Assembly: GCA_022605405.1 (NCBI GenBank)
Contig: JABYQQ010000013.1
Location: forward strand, 1,178,001 to 1,242,000
Direction: 5' to 3'
Length of the DNA stretch: 64,000 bases
Origin: Earliella scabrosa
Lineage: Eukaryota; Basidiomycota; Agaricomycetes; Polyporales; Polyporaceae
The notes beneath the pieces were generated by a model. The model did not search any database and was not told where the DNA came from. It saw only the letters and a program-made list of their open reading frames with translations. Shown piece after piece: positions 11,246 to 21,804 of this stretch; the first letter of the stretch is position 1, and each line of letters begins with the position of its first letter. The translations under genes and the position numbers were made by a program.

Positions 11246-12755
11246 TTAATGATCGGCCACCTTCCTCCCCCTAAACCTTCCTTTGCCCTTCGGCTTTTTC
11301 TCTGCTTCAACATCCACCAGGACCATACTCCCAACATCAGAAAGTACAGCGCTCGACAGCGACGATCCTGTTGACACTGTACTCTCACCTTCTTCCACCG
11401 ACATGCCGTCAGCAGCAACCGAGCTCGAACCACCAAACTCGGAGACCCGTCCTTCGGCATTGACAACGTCGACTTCCATATCAGACTTCCCTCCACGGTG
11501 GCCCGATGTCTCCGCTCCGCCTTGGTCATCGACGAGTTCCATGTCGGAAGACGACTGTCCAGCAGCTCCGATAGCCGCACCTTCCACACGCCCCGCGTTG
11601 GAAACAGTCCCCGAAGCTTTCTTGGCCATGTCTCCTTCACGGCCACCCATTGCCTGTGCATCTTGTAATTCTTCGTCCTCTGAACGCAACCTGATCAGAT
11701 ACTGACGCACGGACACCCCATCAGAAGCACTCACCATCCACAATTTCTCCGTCCTGCAGGTAGTTCACGATCCTCGACACCTTCAGCACGTTCTCCACTG
11801 GCTTCTTCTTTGGAACAGCAGTCGGCTCCACACCGCAAACTCGAATAACGTCCACGAGGCTGTACTGAGGGTACCAATCGTTGAAGCCCTCCACGTAGGA
11901 CACCATGAACCGGATGGCGACAGCATCTCCCCGCTGCAAGACGTTCGGCGTGCACTGACCGATGTCCGAAAGCTTTCCCTTCTCTATGGCGCGAACATTC
12001 GGCCTGGCAGGGTTCGCCTGATACTGTCGAGACCGCTTCGCCGCCTGAATGACCCAGGGATGAAGGTGAGTCGGAGGAGGCGGCTTCTTCTTGCCCTCAG
12101 AACGACGAAGGAACATAGGGACTGTCATCCAGAACGTGTTATTCAGGAAATTCGATCCGCCGGACTGCCACCTCCGACGGTCGACCTCCGCGGAATTGAA
12201 CCCAGGGACGGTGGCCATGTACGCATCCAGCATCTGTGTCTTAGGTAAACGATAGCTTCCTACTGCGTCATCCCAATTAACGTACCTTCTGCAGCTCGAA
12301 CAACTCTACATCATCGACTGTGTTGAATGCGTACGCATACGCGCACTTATAGTTGGCAAACCGTTCTCTATCCTGTTGTGAGTTACAACGCCGATACGAA
12401 TTAAAACACACTCACACTCGGTCACCATCAACGGTCGCAGGCACTTCGTTCTTCCCAACCACAAGGTTCCCGGTATAGTAATCATCGGACTCCTCGAACA
12501 CTGCAGCGAAACAGAACACTGCAGCTACAGTAGACCCCGCATGACAAAGCTACACGTACACATCCGTGAGTAGCTGCACGACTTCAAGAATACCAACCAG
12601 TTACTCACAACCCATTCTCTCTCGCTCGTACGCTTCGCCTCGATAACCGGCTCAGGACCCTCCAAGCTTTTCACAGCGCCCGCATACGGTATGTCGGACT
12701 CCCTGAGGGACTGCGTCTTCCACTTCGCGACTGCGCGATCCACAGCGGTCGTCAT
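11246..12755 (-). CDS. Conserved protein of unknown function with acidic serine-rich tail
   Basis: The minus-strand gene starts at MTTAVDRAVAKWKTQ (ATG 12755), about 100 bp after a TTATAAATA on the same strand. Exons read in order: AVFEESDDYYTGNLVV, RERFANYKCAYAYAFN, TQMLDAYMATVPGF..., then the long exon NFLNNTFWMTVPMFLRR ... RFMVSYVEGFNDWYP. A final exon encodes a low-complexity tail rich in S, G, E and D, ending with a basic KGKGRFRGRK patch (stop 11246). Introns at 12413-12369 and 12287-12242 have clear GT/AG ends. I do not recognise a domain. The basic end and acidic stretch suggest a nuclear protein, but that is inference. It is transcribed away from the ribonucleotide reductase-like gene. 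Confidence 0.6.
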
Positions 12756-12850
12756 CCTCGATTGGAACGGTGGTAAGATGCTGAGTAAGACGGGGAATAG
12801 AGTACGAGCGGCGTACAACGAACACACTACGTTACCTCCTCGTCCTGCCG

Positions 12851-12859
12851 TATTTATAA
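12851..12859 (-). promoter_or_regulatory. TATA box of the minus-strand unknown gene
   Basis: TTATAAATA on the minus strand, about 100 bp before ATG 12755. Confidence 0.4.
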
Positions 12860-13248
12860 CCGCCCAACTCTTCCAAAGCAGCCACTCCGGACTGTATAAG
12901 TTCTGCACTGCAGGAACGGTACGCCACTCTTCGTACTCCAATGACCTAACTACTCCTATCCCTAGTCCAAGATGTCGTTCGAAGAGCTCAGATCGGTGGG
13001 GCTCCCGCTCAGGATACGCTGCCACTTTGATCTCGATCAGCGAACTGCAGTCCGCACAACTCCACTTTGTGATTAACCTCCGATAGTTCTTGAGCAGATC
13101 CAAATCACGACACTAATCACCCACGCTTGCGATTCACCGTTGTGTAATCAAAGTGCCTGAAGTTGCCTTCGACGACCAACGGATATTAAACGCATGACCT
13201 CCTTCTCCGTAACCTCAACACCACGCCGCTGCCAACATCCAACTTTCC

Positions 13249-13268
13249 ACACACACACACACACACAC
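13249..13268. repeat. (AC)10 microsatellite
   Basis: Ten uninterrupted AC dinucleotides. Confidence 0.9.
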
Positions 13269-13847
13269 TCCGCTTATCCGCGTCCAGTCGGGACTGTTCC
13301 AGGTACCTCCTTGCGATGACCCCGCTCGAGCAGCAATCTGGTTCAAGGAAGAACGACGACGTCGCTCCCGAGAACATCATGATCAGTCTCCCGGGGGTTT
13401 CCGCTATCGCTAACTCACACCGCAGCACGGTGTGCTCAGGCGCTACACTCCACAACTCCACATTCCGTCTGAATCAGCGGTGGCGCTGAACGCGGCTAAC
13501 GCCTCACTGCATTCCTGCCACCCACAGTGACGTCCACATCCGCGTCAGGGTCTGTATATGGCATGCGCAAGATCCCCGACATCTCACAGCCACAACTTAC
13601 GATGCCCTTTTCGGTACACAGCCATTCTCTCCGTGGCCGAAAGCGCTGTTGTAAGTCAGTCTTCACAGTTCCATTACTACTTGCTTACACCAACCTGTAG
13701 TAGCCGCGCTTAGCGCCTCTGCGGACCGCGTTCCCATTACCTAATCCAACAGGCGCTGCATTCTGCTGGGCCACAACGCAGGTCCGAATCCTTTTGGAAG
13801 CATTTTGACGACCGTCAATTCCCCAGAATATCTGACAGCGCATGCCT

Positions 13848-13853
13848 TATAAA
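13848..13853 (+). promoter_or_regulatory. TATA box of the reductase-like gene
   Basis: TATAAA, 92 bp upstream of ATG 13940. Confidence 0.45.
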
Positions 13854-13939
13854 CCTCGACCTTCCGCCTCCATCCACCACAACAGCTTCCTCCGGTCCCG
13901 GTCCCGCGAGCGTGCTACCACTGTCTCTCATATCAGAAC

Positions 13940-16900
13940 ATGATTCTCCCTGAAGGTACTTCATCTGATAGTCCTACCGTGGACCATTCCGTTCCCCTGG
14001 AACAGTCCCCTCCTGTGAACGAATCGCCTCCCCCCCATCAATCTCGCACGGTCAACTTGTCGCAGACGAAGCACCGCTCTCAACACACTGACCCCTCCGC
14101 TCATGTCGTCCAGCAGCGAGAGAAACCTCGCTCCGTACTTGCCTTCTCAACCGTAGTGAAACGCAGTGAGTATCTGGCCATTAACATATCATGTATATGC
14201 TGACTCCGCCCATCAGAGGGGTACGTATTTACTCGGAACAGTGATCTCGGCGGCTTCTAAACAATAACCATTGTCCAGCCACCTGCAAGCCTTTGAACCC
14301 GCCAAGGTATCGAATTCCTGCTTGAAAGCTACGCTTTACGCTGACACTGTGCTCAGTTAAAGGCCGCTTTGAAAAAGGTCTGCAGGTCACAGTGTTGTTA
14401 AGCATCGTCTACGGACACACTAAGTCAACGCTACAGTTTTGCTGGGATCTCGAGAGCGTTCCCATGGGACTAGACCTGTATGTTTACTATTTGCAATAAC
14501 CCTCGTACCGAACCTCATGCTGTCGTCCGTCCTCAGCATTGTTGCACGAATTCACGCTGGCTTGCCAATTCAAATCACGGCTCACGAACTCCTCGTACGC
14601 AATCTAGTAAACGATTTCTGTTAAGCTATTCTCTAAACGTCATTACACACAGTTGCACACCGCTACCATGGTTGCCACGTACAGCTCCCGTCACCCCGCA
14701 TACTCCCTTCTCGCCGGGAGACTTCGCGTGGCCGACATTCACAAGAGCACCGGTCAATCATTCAGTGCTTGGCTGTTGAGCACCCGTGCGCCTCCTGTTG
14801 TGTGAGATTCTTCCTTCCTGACCTTCTCCTCCCTTTCAATCTTTCAGAACGAACCGGTCGTATTGATCCAGACATCGTCGAACTCGTTCATCAGCATGCT
14901 CACCAGCTCGACGCCGCCATCGTGCACTCTCGGGATTTCACCATGGGATAGTACGTCCAGCGCCTGCTTCATCGCCGCTCGCATCATCTTGACGACTCGG
15001 TCCCACAGTGGACCTCTTCAAACTCTCCTCCGGTCGTATCTCATCCAAGGTAGTGAAGGTAGAACGGAGCGTCCTCAGTTCCTCTACATGCGGCTGGCTC
15101 TCGCCATCCACCGAGGCGACGTTCCGCGCGTCTTAGAGACCTACGACACTCTGTCCCGGCAACTCTACACCCATGCCTCCCCGACGCTCTTCAACGCTTC
15201 AACCACATCTCCAAACTACGCATCCTGTTTCATCGTCCAACCAAACGCTCAATCTCCGCGGACCATCCTATCCAGCGCCGGTGACTTGGACGACTGCTGG
15301 ATGTCCGATGGTGGCGTTGGCATATCTTTAGCTGACGTGCCCTCCAGAAGGTTCTTCCTACCGCGTACATTGATTAAGCTTGTTCCGGTCTAACGCCCCT
15401 TCCCACTCTTCTAGATCGCAGCCTGTCCGGCAGCCGGGTGTCATGGCTCTGATGCAAGTCTACGATAGCCACGCCAACTACACCATCCTCAGCCGTGGTC
15501 ACCGTCCTTCCTCCGCGACAATCTATCTCCCGATCTGGCATGCTGACGTTCAGCCCTTCATTCAATGCCGCACTCATCGAGCTGGAGAAGGTGATCGAGT
15601 GCGCCACATATTCCCTGCGATATGGATACCGGATGTCTTGTGAGTGTCGACCTTCCACGTAGTTTTCTGTGCTGACTTATAGTCCGATAGTATGTTCAGG
15701 CTCAATGACGGCAGCGATTGGTTCCTGTTCGACCCTGCTGACGTCCCTCGGTTGAGCTCTGCCTTCGGGGAACAGTTCACCGCGTTATACGAAGAGTGTG
15801 TGGAGACCGTACGGCCAATTGCCCGCATCCCCGCGACCCAGCTTTGGCGAGCCATCTGCGAAGCTCAAACTGAGAGTGGAGCTCCGTTCATCATATACCA
15901 GGACAACGTGAACAGTACGTCATGCTTTCTTCAAACTCCGTGCCCCCTCTCCTTGACCGCCTTATGCTAGGAAGGAACAGTCAGCGTCATCTTGGTCCCA
16001 TCAAATCGTCGAACATGTGTACAGAAATCATGCAGTACAGCTCGCCCTCAGAGCCAGCTGTCTGCATTCTCGCGTCCGTCGCTCTTCCACGCTTCATCCG
16101 TCTTGACAACTCCTTCGACTTCGACATGCTCCACGCAGTCACGAAGATCGCGGTTCGAAACACGGACCGTCTCATCGACCGTTCGAACTATCCCTCCAAC
16201 ACTGCCGCTGTGTCTGCTCATCGGACCCGCGCAATTGGCATCGGCGTGCAGGGTCTTGCTGACACCTTCATGGCAATCGGGATTCCTTACTCCAGTGATC
16301 GTGCTCGGGACCTTAACGTCGATATATTCGAAACAGTCTATCATGCCGCTCTGGAAACCAGCTGTGAACTCGCGGAGGCTGAAGGACCGTATCCAGCTTG
16401 GGCAGACTCCCCTGCTTCCCATGGTGAACTGTACTTCGACATGTGGCCCGTCGCTTTGAGGCGCCGGTTTGACTTCGATTCCCTCCGGACCCGGATCGCA
16501 CGATCCGGGCTGCGTAACTCCTTGCTAACAGCCCAGATGCCTACCTCCTCAACTGCTCACATCTTAGGCAACTCAGAGGGCGTCGAGCCTTACACCAGGT
16601 GAGTCGTGCCATCCAGAACTGTCGTCTGTTTCGTTCATGCATGCTCGTAGCAACATCGTCACCTACCAGACCCTCAGCGGTGACTTCACCCACGTATGCC
16701 CCTGGCTTGTCCGTGACCTCAGCACAAGAGACTTGTGGACCAACGACATGCGTCAAGCCATTCTTCATCACCATGGTATGCTCCTGGTTCGTGCTGGACT
16801 TTCCTCCCCTTAAACCAACCTCTCCTCCCAGGCTCCGTTCAAGCCATTGACAACGTCCCCGAAGACCTGAAAGCCATCTATCGTACTGCCTGGGAGATAG

Positions 16901-17291
16901 AACCGTTCACCCTTGTCGAGATGGCGATTGATCGAGCACCTTACGTCGACCAGAGCCAGTCTCTAACTCTTAGCGTCGACAACCCTAGCACACCTTTGCT
17001 GGTGAGACCCTCCCACCGCAATCGAGTGTTATTCCATCCCGGCTAATCCAAGTTCAGATGCGGCTGCAGAATCGGGCTTGGGAGAGAGGCTTGAAAACCG
17101 GCGTATACTACCTCCGAACCAAGTCACCTTCCAGCCCAATCCCGTATGGCGTCATACCACACATCCCTCGACACGCACCGGCCCCTGAGGAGGACAAGCG
17201 CGACTCGGACCAGGATGACGACGACCTTCCTCCTCCGCTGGAGGAAGCACAACCCTCAGTTCTGACCGAACCCACCTGTTGTGACGGTTGA
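13940..17291 (+). CDS. Divergent class I ribonucleotide reductase, large subunit
   Basis: Around a dozen exons join into a full-length R1-like protein. An N-terminal S/P/Q-rich extension is followed by a degenerate ATP-cone: VVKR, LKAALKKVC, then GLD joined to IVARIHAGLPIQITAHELL, then SSRHPAYSLLAGRLRVADIHK. Next come DAAIVHSRDFTMGYGPLQTL, RTERPQFLYMRLALAIH and YTHASPTLFNA. Catalytic elements are kept: Cys in YASCFIV, the N-M-C-T-E triad (thiyl Cys with Asn and Glu), Cys in PAVCILASVALP, and the radical-transfer Tyr pair in GVYYLRT. The C-terminus has an acidic linker and ends TCCDG (stop 17291). The specificity site and loop 2 are strongly altered (see findings). It should reduce ribonucleoside diphosphates with a small subunit supplied elsewhere. 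Given its divergence it is unlikely to be the housekeeping Rnr1; I infer a specialised paralogue. Confidence 0.8.
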
Positions 17292-18974
17292 TCAGCTGTT
17301 GGACCCCGATCCTGCTCCGGGTCTGCCCTGGTTCTTACCCCATCATACGAACATCAGCCCTGCCCTGTTCCGCCACACGTCCCGGCCCTTATGTCCTCCG
17401 TCCTTTTTTCCTTATGCATCCCACCTATGCTTTCCGTCCTGTTCCGCCCCACGTCCCAGCCCTTATGTCCTCCGTCCTTTTGTCCTTATGCGTCCCACCT
17501 ACGCTTTTCTTCTCCAACACAGCCTCCTCTCAGGACTTCCGTTCGTTCATGTCCCGTCTGAATCCCCCATGTTCTTCGTTCATGGACTTCTGCTTCCTGC
17601 GTCCAACCGCTGCACATACTCCTGTATGAACAATGCACTAGGTTACGTAATTCAAATCACATGACATGTACCCTTGATTCATCTCCGTGTCGTGTCCAGG
17701 CTTGCCCGGAGGGCCCTTTCACCTATGACAGTGAAGCCTTGAGGACCGGAGGAACAGCGAACACAGCGGCGAGTAAGGCTTCCTTCTAGCTACTCAACTT
17801 GCCCAGCTGGGTGCAAACCATCAGTGATTGCTACTTACCGACCTCAGTACCATGGAGATCTAGCAAGGTTATGCACCGATCGATCGAGATCCAAGACGTT
17901 GTGGCGTGAGCATTCCCGCCGGGCAGTAGGCGAGTAGGCGCCAGGTATCCTCTCTCCACATCAACTCACAACTTGAAAGCTTGAACCCGTTCGTCACTCT
18001 GGCAATAACTCGAGATCACCTTCGTGGACTGGACACTGGCTGAGCATCTACAAGGCTGTGGTATGTTCTCGTCCAACGAATAGTCAGTGCACACCTTGAT
18101 TTCACTGATTCACCTATGCGCATCATGCCGATCCGACAGTGTTCGAGCAGACGAGCGTAACCAGATGGTCCCGCACTGCATACTAACCCGCGGAACCATG
18201 CGAGTGGGGACTTGTCTCAGCAACGCACCCGTAATGCATCAGCCAAGGTACTTCCCTCCTCGCCGATCTCTGTCACACGAGCGTCCCGACGTCCACACGC
18301 TTGTTTGCTCTGACAGCGTGTTGACAGATCTCCCTCAGCCAATTCTCGTCATCCGCGCTCAATATAATCTTGGGTTCCTTAGCTAGGCGAGCCTTTGAAT
18401 CCCGAATTCGCCGCAAAAGACGGAAGTCGAGGTAAGGATGCACCCTCTTCGGTATGAATAGAGTTCTTGTTGACTCTCAGATCTCGCGTAGTCCCCCACA
18501 ACTCCTACCGTCATCGATACGAGGCGTCCTGTGCCGTGGGACCAGAACATGACGCTGCTCTTGTGTGTCGGCACCGTTTCCATTCACAGCCAGCACCACC
18601 GTCACGCCAGCCAGCGTACACGCACACAGATCGTCGACATCAACGCTCGGACCGCACCGCTGACACTCCAACCTTCGCGCACCTCCTCCTTGTGTCGGCT
18701 CTATACCTGCCGAACCTCACTGCCTGATAGTAGCTTCGCGACGGCACAGTCTGTCAATCCTGAATGACAGCGTCCAATGTGCCATTGACGTTGCATCGTT
18801 GAGCCTCCTGACCGTCCGAAGGCTTGTCGGTGGAGATATCGCGCGTGTGGCGCCTTGGATCTTGCCTTGCGTGAGGAAGCCCCGAGCGCGTTCCCACCGT
18901 CGCGCACCATATACATGGGCTGCCATTGCCCCACATCGGTCAAGCCTCTTCTCCCAGGACATCCCCAGGTCACA
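17292..18974. other. Spacer with a 2 x 74-bp direct repeat
   Basis: The 3' flank of the reductase gene and upstream region of the first DUF6533 gene. Only short frames; no gene supported. Confidence 0.5.
17366..17513. repeat. Two-copy 74-bp direct repeat
   Basis: Two adjacent units with period 74 bp (starting at 17366 and 17440). Both begin TGTTCCGCC and share the CTTATGTCCTCCGTCCTTTT core and a CCCACCTA(T/C)GCTTT end. They differ by only a few substitutions and lie just downstream of the reductase stop codon. Confidence 0.85.
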
Positions 18975-20688
18975 ATGGACACATCGACGCAAACTGCTCA
19001 GGCTGCCGCGGAGTATTGGTACGCGACTGTCTTGCCTCGCTACTCCGACACGTCGCTTACGAACTTACTTACCTGCGTAGGGTATCATCCGTTCGCTTCA
19101 ACAACTATTGGACGCTCGCTGCTTTTAGTGCGTGACCCACGGTGGAGCTGGCGCCTTTCCGCGCTAATCCGACGTCCAGCGATCCTGTATTACGACTACG
19201 CCTTAACTGCCATTAGCGAGTTCGAGTTCTTCTGGAGATCCGCAACTGTCTCGCTAGGATCCATATTGTTCGTCTTTGTGCGATACTTTAGCCTCCTGGG
19301 GTCGATTCCCGTCATCATCGAATATTTCGTTGACCTCTCCGAACATGTAAGCATCTTCGTTCGTCAGGCTTTCCCGCTCTGACCAGTTTGCTATTATCAG
19401 GAGTGAGCCGTTCTCGCAGTACAGCTCCCTATGAAGACATGTTCATTCCTTTGCAGATGTCGTAGGTTGCAAACGTACCATCAAGCTTTTGCGATTGCGA
19501 CTCAAGGGGTCGTCGCCAGTAAGCAAGCGTCGCACTTGTGGTAGTCTGCACTGCTGAACTCGTTCCCTCATAGTCCTGCTTGTGATCCGTACATATGCAC
19601 TCTACGACCGGAGCAGGAGGATCTTGGCCTTGCTCATCATAACGCACCTAGGCGGGGCAATTGGATGTTTTGTGAGTGACTGTCAAACATTTCGCGTGAT
19701 GCCTCATCTGACCGTCGCGGATAGGTCGCGATCGTAACCAGCAGAAGCCCTGTCCACACCAAGACTCCCCTTCCGTTCACCTACAAAGGATGCGACCTGT
19801 CACTGACGAACGAGCAGTCAGTAGTATCAATCTACTCGATCGCATATATGCTGATATTGTCGCACATATAGGGGCATCCGTACGTACAGTACACTGGCTG
19901 ACTACATCTGCCATCTCATGAGACATCAGATCTTGCCCTAGCATGGGGTGCAATGCTATGGTTTGATACGACCATCTTCGCGTTGACACTATTGCGGGCT
20001 ATACGGATGAGACATAGTTTTCCAGGCCCTGGTGCCTTGCTGGAGGTCTTTTTCAGGGATGGTAAGGGAACATAGTACTTCTTCTTGCTCCCCCACCGGC
20101 TAACCATACCTATCAACCATCAGGGACGATCTACTATGCGTATGTGCATTCAATTGTTGATCAGGGGTCAAATCATCGACGCAGTCATACTAGAATCATG
20201 GTCGCCTCGAATGTCTCGAACATCATCACGTTCCTAGTGAGTCGTTCTCTGTGTAGGCTCCGACCCAAAGTGTACTTATACTTGTCAGATCACTCGTGTA
20301 AGTCATGCTATCAGTGATAGCACCCGACCGCCCCCTCACTACCTAGCTCCCAGTCAGAATCGCCGCTTAAAGGGCTGGACACGACCCTCACCAATGTGTA
20401 CGTACGATCTCAAACCACCCACGCCAGGAACATCCGATGACCGGATCAATCCACAGACTCTCAACGACGCTCACGGCCCGGCTGATCCTGAATATCCGGG
20501 ACCCGAGTTTGCGCAGGAGCCGTCGGGCCAGTGAGCAGTACACCACAACGGATGGCGACGACACGACCGCTGCGTCGGAGTCTTCCTACGCGATGTCCCC
20601 ATACTACACCTTGACCCAGATCGAAGCTGGAGTAGAGACAGCAACTGATACCCGTGAATATGGGGAAGTCAGGTGGTACCGATCATGA
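18975..20688 (+). CDS. DUF6533 multi-pass membrane protein, copy A
   Basis: The first exon MDTSTQTAQAAAE joins to VSSVRFNNYWTLAAF and then to ILYYDYALTAISEFEFFW, the DUF6533 signature (YDY..LT...E.E.FW). LGSILFVFVRYFSLLG and IPVIIEYF follow. Later exons: CRRLQTYHQAFAIATQ, LLVIRTYALYDRSRR, GAMLWFDTTIFALTL, EVFFRDGTIYYA, and LSTTLTARLILNIRDP with a polar C-tail (stop 20688). About seven hydrophobic segments are expected. The family is abundant in Agaricomycetes with no established function; a receptor-like topology is only an inference. First of five same-strand paralogues. Confidence 0.75.
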
Positions 20689-21804
20689 TTAGGTGTGCGT
20701 GGATGTCTAGGAGCGGCGTCTGGTCAGTACGTTGCTGGCGCACATATGATCCGAGGCTGACTCTGTCTGGACACTTTACGGTGCAGGTCTTTCGTAGTCT
20801 TCTTGGATATATGTGTGAGCAGTATTCTCTCCCTGCTGAAGATCTGGTACTGACCTGGACGCCCGCCAGAGAACCTAATGCGATCATATCCCCCCGGCCA
20901 GTGTGAATCTCCATCACCTTCCTTACTTCCAAGTTCGTTCCCCGGCGGCATGAGACATGATTCCTGGTTGATTTGGCTCGCCCTGATTCTCACCCGGACT
21001 GCGCAGAACGGTCTTACTGTGATTTGGAAGGACGTGGCCCATACCTTCTGTCAGCGGCGCTGTCAGAAAAAGCCACTAACGCTGCTGATAATCTTCTGGC
21101 AATCTTACAGTGCGCTTCCCAGCAAGTGAAGAATGTGATTTGTGCGTCTACCTGGCTCGTCCCTGAAACAACGCTCTCACCCCTGAGGGACTATGCTAGA
21201 GACCTACAAGTTGTGGTGGTTTCCCCTGTCGCGGTACAGCGACGATGCGCGCTTCGGACGTGAGCTTCGTGGCACAGCAGCTGTCAGCCAGCTTACGACC
21301 AAGTCTCGCCCGTGTACAACCGCTGTCAAATGTCGAAAACATGCTTTGCGCCGTGAGGAACTCGTGGGCTTCATCGGGTACAATCCGGTATATTCTGGGA
21401 TGTGAGAGCACGGAACCGTCGCCGCCCCGGAAGGTGGCACCGTGCACGACCCTGCCAAGGTTCGCATGCTTCTCCCCAATGCGGGGATGGACGCACTCCG
21501 GTGAGTACTCCGGCTCTCGCGGCACTCTCTCCATTGGCTGAGTCTGTCCGCAGCGGCTCCAATGTCGCTTTATGGCCCTTCTATAGACGAGCAAGGCCCA
21601 GCCTTGCCTGGGACCTGGGCGATCCGCTCCCCTGTTGGAGGTCGAGTGTTCTGTTGATCTGCCGCTCGGAGATCTCGCATAAGCACTGAGTTTGTCTTTG
21701 TGTCACCCACCGAGCACTCATAAGCCTCAGGGACCTCCGAGTCGCCTACGCGCAAGCCTCCCCGTCCCTGCGCGCAACTAGAACGCCCGTCCGGCTCGAT
21801 ACCC
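20689..21804. other. Spacer between DUF6533 copies A and B
   Basis: Several overlapping frames up to about 130 codons on both strands, none with family-like motifs or splice-consistent extension. I see no gene. Confidence 0.5.

Larger units (their letters stand above)
12756..13846. other. Intergenic region between divergent genes
   Basis: Shared upstream region of the 11246-12755 gene (minus) and the reductase gene (plus). A minus-strand open frame near 12900-13100 (containing CADCSSLIEIKVAAYP) looks mildly protein-like but has no start and lies upstream of the TATA box. It is probably non-coding. Confidence 0.45.

Noticed and set aside
12525..13103. Minus-strand frame of 192 codons treated as the 5' part of the 11246-12755 gene
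   Set aside because: Its upstream half precedes a TATA box and has no ATG start; only the part from ATG 12755 joins the downstream exons.
20878..21594. Possible transposon protein between DUF6533 copies A and B
   Set aside because: No reverse transcriptase, integrase or transposase motif in any frame.
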